Source of the DNA: Martinezella miluonensis
GTDB taxonomy: Bacteria > Pseudomonadota > Alphaproteobacteria > Rhizobiales > Rhizobiaceae
Length of the DNA stretch: 64,000 bases
Direction of reading: 5' to 3'
Assembly: GCF_900094545.1 (NCBI RefSeq)
Contig: NZ_FMAH01000037.1
Location: 1-64,000 of the forward strand
The position numbers were made by a program, and so were the translations under genes. Positions 51,480 to 61,008 of this stretch are shown one piece after another. Below the pieces are notes generated by a model. The model saw only the letters and a program-made list of their open reading frames with translations, was not told the origin of the DNA and did no database searches. The number at the start of each line of letters is the position of its first letter. Within the stretch, counting starts at the first letter, position 1.

Positions 51480-51749
51480 ATGTCCGATTGTGACAATCTC
51501 CATCCCGGCTTCCGGGACATCGCAAAGGCCGAATATGGTTGTCGCCAGCACCGGCGCCTTTCCCTAGTGGAAGCGCTTGCCGCAATTGTTGTCCTGCTGC
51601 TCGTCCTCGTGACCAATTTTCACCGCTCGACCAACGACACCAATGCGGAGGCAACGCCCATGGTAGCCGCTCTCGGCAATACCAGTGCGGAGTTCGCGCC
51701 AGATCATTGCCGGGAGTGCTTCCCCGCTCTGCAGTTGCAGGGAAGATGA
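51480..51749 (+). CDS. Hypothetical single-span membrane protein
   Basis: The 89-residue product has a polar N-terminus (MSDCDNLHPGFRDIAKAEYG), one strong span (VEALAAIVVLLLVLVTNF) and a short C-terminal region containing HCRECF. AAGGAA precedes the ATG. It is convergent with the flavin reductase gene, ending six bases away. No family is recognised; the frame could also be partly fortuitous. Confidence 0.5.
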   Translation: MSDCDNLHPGFRDIAKAEYGCRQHRRLSLVEALAAIVVLLLVLVTNFHRSTNDTNAEATPMVAALGNTSAEFAPDHCRECFPALQLQGR

Positions 51750-51755
51750 CGGGCA

Positions 51756-52301
51756 TCACCGTGGAAGGTGACGCCATTTTTCCATGCGCTCGCTGAAATC
51801 GAGCACGTCGCCATCGGCGGCAAAGACGCCGTCGCCGCGGTGATGCAGGGTTCGCCGCTCTTTGCGGTCCGTGTCGACCCACAGCCGTTCGGCTTCGAGA
51901 ATGAAGAGGTTGTAGGCGTCTACGGTATCGACGACCCTGCATTCGATGTTGGCAAGGCATTCGCCGATCAGGGGTGCGGCGACGCTGCGGGCCGGCTGTA
52001 GCGTCAGGCCGAAGCGTTCAAATTTGTCGACGGTATCGCCTGAGCAATTGCCGATATCGACGACCGTCCTTGTAAGATCGATGGTCGGGATGGCAATGAC
52101 GCATTCGCCGGTCGACCTGAGCGCACTGTAGCTGTGATCCCAGGGCCCGATCACGCAGCCGATCAGCGGCGGCTCGTGCTGGATCATCATGTGGAAGCCC
52201 ATCGTCATAATGTTGGGCTTGCCCTGGTGGCTGGTCGTCACGAGCACGATCGGACCTGGTTCGAGCTGGCGAAAGGCCCCGGAGGCCGGTACTTCCTTCA
52301 T
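51756..52301 (-). CDS. Flavin reductase-like FMN-binding protein
   Basis: The 181-residue protein has the flavin-reductase-like domain: GPIVLVTTSHQGKPNIMTMG, PPLIGCVIGPWDHSYSALR and TGECVIAIPTIDL. Such proteins bind FMN and reduce free flavin for monooxygenases, or act as flavoprotein oxidoreductases. It follows an SDR gene on the same strand, 64 bases away, with a hairpin in the gap. No partner oxygenase is visible nearby. Confidence 0.87.
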   Translation of the reverse strand: MKEVPASGAFRQLEPGPIVLVTTSHQGKPNIMTMGFHMMIQHEPPLIGCVIGPWDHSYSALRSTGECVIAIPTIDLTRTVVDIGNCSGDTVDKFERFGLTLQPARSVAAPLIGECLANIECRVVDTVDAYNLFILEAERLWVDTDRKERRTLHHRGDGVFAADGDVLDFSERMEKWRHLPR

Positions 52302-52317
52302 GGGAAAACTCCTTGAT

Positions 52318-52350
52318 CGTCGCCCTCCCCATCCTGGACAGGAAGGGCGA
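52318..52350 (-). promoter_or_regulatory. Hairpin between SDR and flavin reductase genes
   Basis: On the minus strand TCGCCCTTCC and GGGGAGGGCGA form an imperfect stem around a loop of about ten bases, just upstream of the flavin reductase gene. There is no T run. It may tune expression of the downstream gene. Confidence 0.35.
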
Positions 52351-52365
52351 TGTCTAACGATAGGG

Positions 52366-53115
52366 TTACCAGCCTTGTTCGACCGGCAGGACGAAGAGTT
52401 CGGCAACGTTGACGTGGGCCGGCGCCTGCGCGGCGAACAGGATGGTCTCGGCAATGTCGGCGCTTTGCAGGAAAGTCATCTGTTTGGCGAGATCGTCCAT
52501 CTGCTGGCGGTAGCCGGGGTCCGTGATCTGGTCGTAGAGTTCGGTCGCAACCGCGCCCGGCTGGATGCAGGTGACGCGGATATTGTGCTTCTGGCCGACC
52601 TCCATGCGCAGCCCGTCGGAGAAGGCGGTCACGGCATGCTTCGTCGCGCAATAGACCGACAGCCCCTTGAACACCTTGCGGCCGGCGATCGATGACGTGT
52701 TGAAGATGTGGCCGGAGTGCTGTTTGATCATCTGCGGCAGCACGGCCGCCGTCGTGTTCAGCAGGCCCTTCACGTTGACGTCGACCATGCGAAGCCATTC
52801 GGAGGTCTTGAACTGGTCGATGTCGGAAAGCGGCATCAGGCCGGCATTGTTAAAGAGAATGTCGATCGCGCCATAGGCATCGACCAGCGTCTTGACACCG
52901 GCTTCGACGGAGGCCGGGTCGACCACATCCATCTCGATGACGAGCGCTTCGCCGCCCTTTTTCGTGATCTCGGCCTTCAGTTCTTCCAGCCGATCGGTGC
53001 GCCGGGCGGCGATGCCGACCTTCACACCGGCTCCGGCGAGCGCAAGCGCCGTTGCCGCGCCGATGCCGCTCGATGCGCCGGTTACCAGCGCGACTTTACC
53101 GTTTATGTTCGTCAT
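52366..53115 (-). CDS. SDR-family oxidoreductase
   Basis: The 249-residue enzyme has TGASSGIGAATALALAGAG, NNAGLMPL, FNTSSIAGRKV and the catalytic VYCATKHAVTAF. Its closest look is to the YdfG/serine-type dehydrogenase group (MPLSDID, VEVGQKHNIRVT patterns). It lies downstream of an AraC regulator and upstream of the flavin reductase, all on the minus strand. AGGAGA precedes the ATG at 53115. Confidence 0.92.
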   Translation of the reverse strand: MTNINGKVALVTGASSGIGAATALALAGAGVKVGIAARRTDRLEELKAEITKKGGEALVIEMDVVDPASVEAGVKTLVDAYGAIDILFNNAGLMPLSDIDQFKTSEWLRMVDVNVKGLLNTTAAVLPQMIKQHSGHIFNTSSIAGRKVFKGLSVYCATKHAVTAFSDGLRMEVGQKHNIRVTCIQPGAVATELYDQITDPGYRQQMDDLAKQMTFLQSADIAETILFAAQAPAHVNVAELFVLPVEQGW

Positions 53116-53273
53116 GATCTGTCTCCTTGTTGCTTGCAAACCCGCTCCGGAAGCGGAGAGGTGTTCGCTTTCGACAAGGAGAAATCTATAAAACCAGGGC
53201 GTTTTCCTCTCTCGGCGGCTTGCCGAGGCTGTCGGGATTTTGCTCCAATCGCTGCTGACGGGCCGCCTGCAGC

Positions 53274-54203
53274 CTAGCCCCTGCGATAGTCGCTTGGCGA
53301 AAGGCCCGTTTCGCGGCGGAAAATCTGAGCGAAGTGGCTGGGGCTGGAATAGCCGACCGTCAGGCCGATCTCGATGATGCTGGTGTCGGTTTCCTGCAGC
53401 AGTTGTTGGGCCTTGGCCACCCGTTGCCGGATGAAATAGTGGGAGGGGGGAAAGCCGGTCGCTTTCTTGAACAACCGGCTGAAATGAAATTCGCTGATGC
53501 CGACCTCCTGCGCCAGGCGGCCGAGGTCGAACGGTTCGTCCAGCCGGTCCTCCATGAAGGCGATCGCCCGCCTGAGCTTTGCGCCGGGTAAGGCGTTTTG
53601 TTGACGCATCTCGGTATCGACGATCGCGTAGTGGCGCACGAGATGGACGGCAAGGCACTGCGCCAGCCCTTCGACATAAAGCGGGCTGCCTCCGCCATCG
53701 GCCGCCAGTTCCTCGTGGAGAAGGCTCAGGATATGTGAGAGCGTCGTGTCGCGGCCGCCGGAGACGTCCCTCAACGTCACGTTCCCGCCGTCCTTGCCGA
53801 ACATCGCTTCGACCACCCGCTCAAACAGCGGCACGGAGACATAGAGGTGCATCACGCGGAAGGGCTGATCGCCCTCGGCTTGCCAGCGCATTTCATAGGG
53901 AACGGGCGAGCATGTCAGGAAGAAATCGCCAACCTCAACGCGGTTTGCCATCCACTCGCCGCCAAGATCCCGCTCTTCGACGACCGCACTTCCGGACATG
54001 ATCCAGACGATGAGCGGCTCGGCGACAGCAGGCACCAAGAAGGGATGCTGAACGCGGTGGCGCGACAGTACCTGCACGAAGACGTCTCTCCATGCCGGCC
54101 CATCGCCGCTGACCAGCGTGTTTCCGCTAATATAGTTTTCGAGCCCGACGGGAGAGGTCCGCCCGGGAATTGGCGGGCCGGCGGATGGTTCGTCCAAAGC
54201 CAT
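53274..54203 (-). CDS. AraC-family regulator
   Basis: The 309-residue protein has an N-terminal cupin-type sensing domain (AEPLIVWIMSGSAVVEERDL, then VGDFFLTCSPVPYEM) and a C-terminal double HTH (DLGRLAQEVGISEFHFSRLF, then IEIGLTVGYSSPSHFAQIFR). The ATG at 54203 follows GGGGGGA. It likely activates the SDR and flavin reductase genes 158 bases downstream. The ligand is unknown. Confidence 0.92.
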   Translation of the reverse strand: MALDEPSAGPPIPGRTSPVGLENYISGNTLVSGDGPAWRDVFVQVLSRHRVQHPFLVPAVAEPLIVWIMSGSAVVEERDLGGEWMANRVEVGDFFLTCSPVPYEMRWQAEGDQPFRVMHLYVSVPLFERVVEAMFGKDGGNVTLRDVSGGRDTTLSHILSLLHEELAADGGGSPLYVEGLAQCLAVHLVRHYAIVDTEMRQQNALPGAKLRRAIAFMEDRLDEPFDLGRLAQEVGISEFHFSRLFKKATGFPPSHYFIRQRVAKAQQLLQETDTSIIEIGLTVGYSSPSHFAQIFRRETGLSPSDYRRG

Positions 54204-54773
54204 GATCGTGTCCCCCCATCGGCGGCTCACGCCAATGTGGCGCTGGAAACAAAGATATCCAGCGCCACAGAAAAGGAAAGAACCGAGGCTTCGCCGCTTA
54301 ATCCGCTTGTCTACAATGCGGCAATGCCCCCCTTACCATGCCATCTCAACATCCGTGGAGGATACCGGCCTATGCCTACAATCATTCGCAATGCAGAGAC
54401 CCGTGATCTCTCCTTGATAGAGAGGCTGTTCGAGTGCCCACCGTGTCCAAAAGACACGGGGCTCAAGATTTAGATTTTCTAACAAAGAACACAACGCCAG
54501 CCTGATTGTCAGTTCCTGAACGGCACGAATAATGAGCTTCATCATGGGGTGGGCGAGTGGAGATTTACCAAAAGCGTATGGAACACTGTCAGCTCGAACC
54601 ATCTCATTCCGTTGCATGCGCTCGCGACGAGCGTTGCCAAGGTGGCTTGCCTGCCGATCCCGTCGGCCATGAAATCGACTGCATCTTCAAACCTCCGCTG
54701 CGCGCTCGATCGCAGACGGTGGCAGACGGAGCGCACCGCGCCATGAGCAGCAATCAAAAGGATAGTGAAACAT
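54204..54773. other. Spacer with a GNAT acetyltransferase stub
   Basis: In this spacer of about 570 bases the only recognisable piece is 54373-54474 (plus), reading MPTIIRNAETRDLSLIERLF and then a stop. This is the first 20 residues of a GNAT-type acetyltransferase, cut off. The rest, up to the flavoprotein start, holds several unconvincing frames and probably the promoter of the next operon. Confidence 0.5.
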
Positions 54774-55883
54774 ATGTCGGCTGACTTGGATGCCCGGTTC
54801 CGCCCCTTCAAAGTCGTCGCAAAGGTGCGTGAAAGCTCAACCATCACGTCCTTTCATCTGGCCCCTCTGGATCGCCAGCATTGGCAACCTTTCGAGGCCG
54901 GGCAGTTTCTCACCATTCAGGTTCCGCAGCCGCTGACCGGCGGATACGTCGTCCGCAACTATACGGTCTCGTCGGCGCCCAGCGATGAAGGTAAGTATCG
55001 CATTACCGTAAAGAGAGAGGCTGCCCCGACGCCAGGCGCGCCCGACGGCTTGGCATCGTGCTGGCTGCATGACACGGTTGAAGAGGGTGCGATCGTCAAC
55101 ATTGCCGGTCCACGCGGCGCCTTCAAACTCAATAAAGCCAGCAACAGACCTGTCATCCTCTTGTCCGGTGGCGTCGGCCTAACCCCGACGGTCTCGATGC
55201 TGCAAGTGCTGGCGACGGAAAGCAATCGTCCGGTCTGGTTCATACATGCCTGCGACGGCGGAGCCGTCCATGCGCTCGACAAAGAAGTCGAAGTTTTGGC
55301 GGCCAGCAGGGCCGGTATTCACCTTCACTATTGCTACCGCTTTCCCAGCGACGACGATGTACGACAGGGCCGCTTCCATTCGACGGGATTTATCGCGCGG
55401 GAAACGCTGCAAAAGCTGCTGCCGCTCGACGATTGTGAAGTCTACATGTGCGGGCCACCGCCCTTCATGCAGGCAATGTATGATCTGCTGTCGTCCCTCG
55501 GCGTCGACGGCAAAAGAATTGCCTACGAGTTTTTCGGACCTTCGTCGCTGCTATCACCGTCTCAGCAACGAGACACGCCCGCCGCAGATACACCCATCCC
55601 CGAGCCCGTAAGCGATGCGACCGACAACGGCATCGAAATCACCCTGCAAAAATCGGAGGCGAAGTTCGCATGGGATGGGTCTTCGGTATCGTTACTGAGT
55701 TTCCTTGAAGCTCAAGGCATCGAGCCGTCGTTTTCCTGCCGGGCAGGCGTCTGCGGAAGCTGTCTCCAGGGCCTGGTTTCTGGAGAGGTGGACTATGTCG
55801 AAGAACCTCTCGATGACGTGCCACCGGGCCGGGTTCTCCTCTGTTGTACCAAGCCTGTGAGCTCGATCGTTCTTGATCTCTGA
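54774..55883 (+). CDS. Ferredoxin reductase-type flavoprotein with C-terminal 2Fe-2S domain
   Basis: The 369-residue protein has an FAD domain (FRPFKVVAKVRESSTITSFH and VRNYTVSS, the RxYS motif), an NAD(P) domain (VILLSGGVGLTPTVSML and VYMCGPPPFMQAMYDLL), a Pro-rich linker, and a plant-type 2Fe-2S domain (SCRAGVCGSC with a later CC). This is the Hcr/GbcB-like layout, passing electrons from NADH to a Rieske oxygenase or similar partner. No such partner is encoded nearby. It leads a three-gene run with an aminotransferase and an FAD oxidoreductase. Confidence 0.93.
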   Translation: MSADLDARFRPFKVVAKVRESSTITSFHLAPLDRQHWQPFEAGQFLTIQVPQPLTGGYVVRNYTVSSAPSDEGKYRITVKREAAPTPGAPDGLASCWLHDTVEEGAIVNIAGPRGAFKLNKASNRPVILLSGGVGLTPTVSMLQVLATESNRPVWFIHACDGGAVHALDKEVEVLAASRAGIHLHYCYRFPSDDDVRQGRFHSTGFIARETLQKLLPLDDCEVYMCGPPPFMQAMYDLLSSLGVDGKRIAYEFFGPSSLLSPSQQRDTPAADTPIPEPVSDATDNGIEITLQKSEAKFAWDGSSVSLLSFLEAQGIEPSFSCRAGVCGSCLQGLVSGEVDYVEEPLDDVPPGRVLLCCTKPVSSIVLDL

Positions 55884-55934
55884 GCCGAAATCGACCCGAA
55901 ATTCATCTCTCAATTCTATGGAATAGTGATCAGT

Positions 55935-57044
55935 ATGCTCCGACTCAATCCGAACGTCGCCGAACTGCCGCCCTACAATGCTGGTATGAATATTGCGGTT
56001 GCGCGGAATAGAACCGGCCTTACCGATATCGCAGCCCTTGCCAGCAATGAGAACCCGCATGGGTGTTCACCTGATGTAGCAACCGCGTTGGCGCAGCTGG
56101 ATCCCTCCCGATACGCCGATCCGGCCTGTACCGCTCTGCGCAATGCTCTCGGCAAAAAGCTAGACATCGCCACAAGCCGTATTGTGGTCGGCAACGGCTC
56201 GGAGGAGATGATCGCAGCCGTTTGCCGAGCGGTATTGCGGCCCTTTTCCACCGTCATGACGGTATCGCCCGGTTTCGGGCTTCATGAAATCGAAGCACGG
56301 GCAAATGGTGCAAAAGTCGTCAAGGTATCGATGACGGAAGACCTCAAATTCGATATCGAGGCTCTCATCGATGCGCTGCGAAAAAAGCCGTCGATCTTCT
56401 TTCTCTCCTCCCCCTCCAATCCCGTTGGTCCGGCACTTGATAGAGACGGCCTTTCCCGTCTCATCGCCGCAACACCCAGGGAAACGCTGCTGGTATTGGA
56501 CGAGGCCTATTTCGAGTTTTGCGACGCGAAGACGCCGGACGGCCTGCAATTGCTATCAGGCAGTGGAATTTCCCATGTCGTGCTTCGAACATTCTCAAAG
56601 GCCTATGGCTTGGCCGGGCTGCGCGTCGGCTATGCCACAGCGTCCGACGAACGATTGGCGCAGGCGATCTCATCCGCCAAGACACCCTTCAACGTCAATG
56701 CAGCCGCGCAGCTTGCAGCGGTGGCAGCACTTGGAGACGAGGGCTGGATGCGTCATTCGGTGGCCAAGGTTACCGCGGAACGCGATCGCATGGCCCATAA
56801 AGTCCACTCCCTCCGCCTGTTCGCACCGGAATCGCAGACGAACTTTCTCTTCATCGACGCCGGTTGCGACAGCGCCACTGCATTCGATCATTTCCTGTCG
56901 CATGGGATCATTGTGAAGCCCTGGAAAGAGCCGGGATTCGAAACGTTCATCCGCGTTACGATCGGTCTGCCCATCGACAATGATCGCTTTCTCGATGCCT
57001 TGAGGCTGCTGAAGGCAAAACATCCTGAAGCGAGAACCGCATGA
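55935..57044 (+). CDS. HisC-like class I/II aminotransferase
   Basis: The 369-residue PLP enzyme has the HisC-type motifs SNENPHGCSPDV, GNGSEEMIAAVCRAVL, SSPSNPVG, DEAYFEF and the PLP-lysine segment RTFSKAYGLAGLRVGYA. Length fits the family. Outside a histidine operon such enzymes usually act on other amino acids or amino-aromatic compounds. The next gene starts inside its stop codon (ATGATG), so the amino acid it deaminates probably feeds that FAD enzyme as a 2-oxo or 2-hydroxy acid. The ATG at 55935 is chosen over GTG at 55926. Confidence 0.9.
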   Translation: MLRLNPNVAELPPYNAGMNIAVARNRTGLTDIAALASNENPHGCSPDVATALAQLDPSRYADPACTALRNALGKKLDIATSRIVVGNGSEEMIAAVCRAVLRPFSTVMTVSPGFGLHEIEARANGAKVVKVSMTEDLKFDIEALIDALRKKPSIFFLSSPSNPVGPALDRDGLSRLIAATPRETLLVLDEAYFEFCDAKTPDGLQLLSGSGISHVVLRTFSKAYGLAGLRVGYATASDERLAQAISSAKTPFNVNAAAQLAAVAALGDEGWMRHSVAKVTAERDRMAHKVHSLRLFAPESQTNFLFIDAGCDSATAFDHFLSHGIIVKPWKEPGFETFIRVTIGLPIDNDRFLDALRLLKAKHPEARTA

Positions 57045-58465
57045 TGAGCGGAGCAACGATCGAGGGACCGACGGCGCTATCATCTTCCTTCCTTGGTGAA
57101 ATTCGCCAGATTGTCGGCGCTGGCAACTTGAAGGAAGGCGAAGCGATTGCGGCTCTGGATTACGGCGTCGCTGCGGGAAATCTCGGTGCAACGGCTGTTG
57201 TCCTTCCTGCTTCCACAGAGGAGATTGCGGCGATCGTGAGATGTGCGCTTGCCCATCGTGTGCCGATCATCACACAGGGCGGGCGAACAGGACTTGTCGG
57301 TGGTGGGCTCTCGTCGCCTGGGCAACTCGTTCTTTCGACCAGCCGGCTGAACCGCATTGTCCAGCTTTCCCCGATCGAGCGGGTCGCGGTTGTCGAAGCC
57401 GGCGTGACGTTGCAATCGCTGCAAGCAGCATCCGCCGAACACCGGCTTGAGCCCGGAATCGATTTGCCCTCACGAGGCTCGGCGACCATTGGCGGCATGG
57501 TATCGACAAATGCCGGCGGCATATCCGCCTTTCGATATGGCGTCATGCGTCATCGGGTTCTGGGAATGGAAGCCGTGCTGCCGGACGGCTCGATCTATTC
57601 CGACCTGACGCGGGTAGTGAAGAACGCGGCGGGATATGATCTCAAGCACCTGTTTATCGGCGCGGAGGGAACGCTGGGCATCGTGACGCGAATAGCCCTT
57701 AAATTGGAACCGCTGCCTGCCGCGACCGCGACCGCCCTCTTCGGCCTGCCGTCAGTCGCGGCAGCGCTCGACGTCACAAATTCCGGCCTTGCCGTTCATC
57801 ACGGTCATTTGCGCGCCGCCGAAGCGATCTGGAGGTCTTATTTTCAGCTCACCTCGAGCGAACACCTTTGGTCTGCGGTCGATTATGACCCCAATCATCC
57901 CGTCAACCTGCTGATTTCACTCGGCGGTGGCGACGAGGAACAGCTTCAGATGGAGCTGGCACAGATCTATGAGAAGGTGGCGGAAAAATACCCTGAGATC
58001 TCGGCGGTGGTCGCCGCGTCTCAGGCACAGGAGGCACAGCTGTGGAGGTTGAGGGAGGATACCGATCTCATTTATCGCAAGCATGCCGGCGCTCCCTCTT
58101 ACGACATATCCGTGCCGCTATCGGAGATAGACAGCTATTTGCGCCGCTGCCTGTCCGAGCTGCATCGTATCGACCCACAGTTCGATCCTTATGTCTTCGG
58201 CCATCTCGCTGACGGTAACCTGCACATTGTGTTGAATGCTTCAGCCGCAAACATGCCGCCTGAAAAGACGGCCGCGGTGGAGGCCGTGCTTTACGGCGGG
58301 ATCGCGGCTATCGGAGGATCCTTCTCGGCGGAACACGGCATTGGGTCGAAGAGGGTTCACTCTCTCCGCGAAACGGCCGATCCGACAAAGTTTGCTTTCA
58401 TGAAGCAAATAAGAGCCGCCATCGATGCCGCTTCCATCCTCAATCCGCGCAAAGTGACCGGATAG
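57041..58465 (+). CDS. FAD-linked 2-hydroxy acid oxidase/dehydrogenase (GlcD-like)
   Basis: The 474-residue flavoprotein has a PCMH-type FAD domain (ITQGGRTGLVGGGLSS, PSRGSATIGGMVSTNAGG, KNAAGYDLKHLFIGAEGTLG) and the C-terminal FAD-oxidase domain with FGHLADGNLHIVLN and FSAEHGIGSKRVHSL. Relatives oxidise D-lactate, glycolate or D-2-hydroxyglutarate. Overlap with the aminotransferase gene suggests consecutive steps: amino acid and 2-oxo acid on one side, hydroxy acid on the other. Confidence 0.92.
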   Translation: MMSGATIEGPTALSSSFLGEIRQIVGAGNLKEGEAIAALDYGVAAGNLGATAVVLPASTEEIAAIVRCALAHRVPIITQGGRTGLVGGGLSSPGQLVLSTSRLNRIVQLSPIERVAVVEAGVTLQSLQAASAEHRLEPGIDLPSRGSATIGGMVSTNAGGISAFRYGVMRHRVLGMEAVLPDGSIYSDLTRVVKNAAGYDLKHLFIGAEGTLGIVTRIALKLEPLPAATATALFGLPSVAAALDVTNSGLAVHHGHLRAAEAIWRSYFQLTSSEHLWSAVDYDPNHPVNLLISLGGGDEEQLQMELAQIYEKVAEKYPEISAVVAASQAQEAQLWRLREDTDLIYRKHAGAPSYDISVPLSEIDSYLRRCLSELHRIDPQFDPYVFGHLADGNLHIVLNASAANMPPEKTAAVEAVLYGGIAAIGGSFSAEHGIGSKRVHSLRETADPTKFAFMKQIRAAIDAASILNPRKVTG

Positions 58466-58474
58466 CCGGCGGAT

Positions 58475-58506
58475 TAAAAAAACCGCGCCTCCTTGCGAAG
58501 GCGCGG
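58475..58506 (-). terminator. Rho-independent terminator of the gfa-like gene
   Basis: On the minus strand CCGCGCCT-TCGCAAGG-AGGCGCGG forms a perfect eight-base stem followed by a run of seven T. It lies between convergent genes. Without a T run on the plus strand it mainly serves the minus-strand gene. Confidence 0.9.
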
Positions 58507-58536
58507 CGAGGAAAAAGAGTTGCTTAGCCGATCCGG

Positions 58537-59115
58537 TCAATCCGCCAGAACACCGTTCTTCTTTGCGGTCCAGGTCGCAACATAGTCCATCAGGCCCGGT
58601 GACAGGCAATCATAGGGCTCCAGCCCCACTTCCTTCAACCTTGCACGCACGGCCCCCATCTGCGCCGGCGCGAAGCCAGCTTCGATGATCGACGAGACAA
58701 ATGCGGCAAAGCCGGGTGCGGCCCAGCCCTTTTCTTCGAACCGCTCGGGATGAATGAAGGACAGGCCCTTGAAAGCGTGATCCCGCTCGACGGGGCCGTA
58801 CATATGCACCCCGCACTCCTGGCAGGCGTGACGTTGGATCAGGGCGTTTGCATCGACGACCTTGAGCTTGGCGTCACCTTCAAGCACGGTGACATTCTCG
58901 GTGGGCGTGACGGCAACGACTGAGAAATTGGCGCCTTCGGGCTTCCAGCACTTGGTGCAGCCGCAGGCGTGGTTGTGAGCCACCTGCCCCTTGATACGGA
59001 TTTTCACAGGATGGGCGGCGCAGGCACAGATAAGCGTCCCGCCAGCAAAATCGGCGCTCTCCGGCGCGATGCCGTTGTCGATAGCCGGGTGGATGGAGAT
59101 AGCATGGGACATCAT
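58537..59115 (-). CDS. gfa: GFA-family protein, S-(hydroxymethyl)glutathione synthase-like
   Basis: The 192-residue protein has the GFA zinc-binding Cys pattern: CACAAHPVKI, HACGCTKCWKPEG and HACQECGVHMYG. FSVVAVTPTENVTVLEGD and ERDHAFKGLSFIHPERF match Gfa proteins that speed the reaction of formaldehyde with glutathione. GGAGG precedes the start. It has its own terminator and stands alone; demethylation reactions supported by the nearby flavoprotein would release formaldehyde, which could explain its location. Confidence 0.92.
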   Translation of the reverse strand: MMSHAISIHPAIDNGIAPESADFAGGTLICACAAHPVKIRIKGQVAHNHACGCTKCWKPEGANFSVVAVTPTENVTVLEGDAKLKVVDANALIQRHACQECGVHMYGPVERDHAFKGLSFIHPERFEEKGWAAPGFAAFVSSIIEAGFAPAQMGAVRARLKEVGLEPYDCLSPGLMDYVATWTAKKNGVLAD

Positions 59116-59479
59116 ATTTCCTCCGTTTCGATGTCATTTCTTCAGGCAAAGTCTCTGGTGCGAGCGACAGGATTGTACGGGGCCATTGCGGCCAGCCGAG
59201 CCGCACCTCGCGACCATCTGGCGTGAAAGTCGCAATAAAATGTGCGGAGCGTAGCGCCCCAGAATTCTCGCACATGGTCGCTGAATGGAGCGCCAGTGCG
59301 GATGAGACGTAGCGGCGGGTATATCGTAAGCGAACCTTAGCATTGTTCGGAGCGCTTTTCGTCACGCTGAGCAACATCCGGTTGTCAGTAAATCACAGAC
59401 CCTCGACACTCTCCCCGGGGTCCCTTTCCTATCCTCAGCGTATCAGGTCAATGGCCCCAAAACGGTTCCTCGACGCCCA
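59116..59479. other. Spacer without a recognised gene
   Basis: This region of about 360 bases includes the gfa promoter (minus strand). Short frames on both strands show no ribosome sites or familiar sequence. No repeat or terminator of the ABC operon was identified. Confidence 0.4.
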
Positions 59480-60166
59480 TCAACGTCCTTCGTGCCGCAT
59501 CAAATGGCGCTCGAGTGTCCGGACGAGCGCGATGAGAATGAGGTTGATGACGAGGTAAATAGCGCCGGCGATCGCGAAAATCTCAAAGATCGCGTAGGTT
59601 TGGCTCATCAAGCGCTTGGCATATCCGGTGATTTCAAGAACGGTAATCGTCGAGGCCAGACTCGTTCCTTTAACGACCAGAACGAGTTCGTTGCCATAGG
59701 CGGGCAGCGCCTGCCGGATTGCCAGCGGAAACTCGATGCGGCGAAAGCGCAGCAATGGCGACATGCCGCCGGCTTTCGCAGCTTCTTTGAGACCCGCCGG
59801 TATTGACATCAGCCCGCCTCGCAGGATCTCCGAGGTATAGGCGGCCGTATTGAGCGCCAGTGCCATGACAGCGCAGCGCGTGGCATCGCCTATCACCCAC
59901 CAGGCGATGGCATTGCCTCTTACAAATGGCAGCTGTGCAAGGCCATAATAAAACAGAAACAACTGCACCAAAAGCGGCGTCCCACGGAAGGCCATGCTGT
60001 AATATCTTGCGAAGGCCGCAAGAAATCTGTTTTCGGACAAGCGCATCAGCGCCAGGCCAAGGCCGAGGTTGAAGCCGATCAATACCGACACGACGGTAAG
60101 GACAGCTGTCGTCAAAAGCCCGCGTGCAAGCACCGGAACAGTCTGTTGAATCAATTCGAAATCCAT
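59480..60166 (-). CDS. Polar amino acid ABC permease (HisM-like)
   Basis: The 228-residue membrane protein has five spans and the EAA-type loop SIPAGLKEAAKAGGMSPLLR that docks the ATPase. FRGTPLLVQLFLFYYGL is typical of the HisM/OccM group. It starts four bases after the other permease and forms the second half of a heterodimeric channel for basic or opine-type amino acids. Confidence 0.93.
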   Translation of the reverse strand: MDFELIQQTVPVLARGLLTTAVLTVVSVLIGFNLGLGLALMRLSENRFLAAFARYYSMAFRGTPLLVQLFLFYYGLAQLPFVRGNAIAWWVIGDATRCAVMALALNTAAYTSEILRGGLMSIPAGLKEAAKAGGMSPLLRFRRIEFPLAIRQALPAYGNELVLVVKGTSLASTITVLEITGYAKRLMSQTYAIFEIFAIAGAIYLVINLILIALVRTLERHLMRHEGR

Positions 60167-60170
60167 CGGC

Positions 60171-60878
60171 TTACTTCCTTGATCGGAGCTGGAGGAAGCG
60201 CTCGGCGGAGTTGAACCCCGTCTGACTAACCACCGTGATCAGTAGGTACACGACGGCAGCAATCAGAAAGAAAATCAGCGGATGTCGCGTAGTTCCGGCG
60301 CCGATAAACGCAATCCGCATCAACTCCTGCAGCCCAACAACGGATACGAGTGCAGTATCTTTAATGGTTGTCTGCCATATATTGTTCATGCCGGGGATCG
60401 CTATCCGTAGCATCTGCGGCACGATTATTCGCCTGAAGATACGGCGGCCGGGAATACCGAGCGCGCGAGCAGCCTCGATATGACCGCTTGGAATTGATGC
60501 CAGCGCGCCGCGGATGACCTCGGTGGAATAGGCGCCGGAAATGGTGCCGATTGCGACGACAGCGATGATGAACGCATATCCGCTGTCCGCCAGACCGGCA
60601 TAGCCGAATGCCGACGCGACCTTCGTCACGAATTCAACCGACGAGAAGAACAGCAGGTAAATGATAAGCAGCTCCGGCACCCCTCGCACGATCGAGGTGT
60701 AGACATCGATCACAAGCGTCAAAGGGAAGATCCTCGCCCATTTGACGACGCCGCAGACGACCCCGATGCCGATGCCGGCCATCATGCTGACGATGCCGAC
60801 TGCTATCGTGATTGCAGCTCCCTGCAGAATAGCTGTCACCCAGCCATTCTGCCAAACTTGCATGAGACCAAAATCCAT
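60171..60878 (-). CDS. Polar amino acid ABC permease (HisQ-like)
   Basis: The 235-residue permease has RGVPELLIIYLLFFSSVEF, the EAA loop SIPSGHIEAARALGIPGRRI and TTIKDTALVSVVGLQELMR, as in HisQ/OccQ proteins. The start at 60878 excludes a non-family upstream extension. A strong hairpin separates it from the binding-protein gene upstream, which would favour more binding protein than permease. Confidence 0.93.
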   Translation of the reverse strand: MDFGLMQVWQNGWVTAILQGAAITIAVGIVSMMAGIGIGVVCGVVKWARIFPLTLVIDVYTSIVRGVPELLIIYLLFFSSVEFVTKVASAFGYAGLADSGYAFIIAVVAIGTISGAYSTEVIRGALASIPSGHIEAARALGIPGRRIFRRIIVPQMLRIAIPGMNNIWQTTIKDTALVSVVGLQELMRIAFIGAGTTRHPLIFFLIAAVVYLLITVVSQTGFNSAERFLQLRSRK

Positions 60879-61008
60879 TGGATCTGCCTTAGAATTGCGC
60901 CGAGCAGCCCCCAAGACCAATTTGGATCTGGGGAATGCTGCAGCATGTCTGGATAGTGCGGACCTTCACGCTCTATCGCCATTGAGCGTGAACGAAGGCA
61001 AGGCGAAC

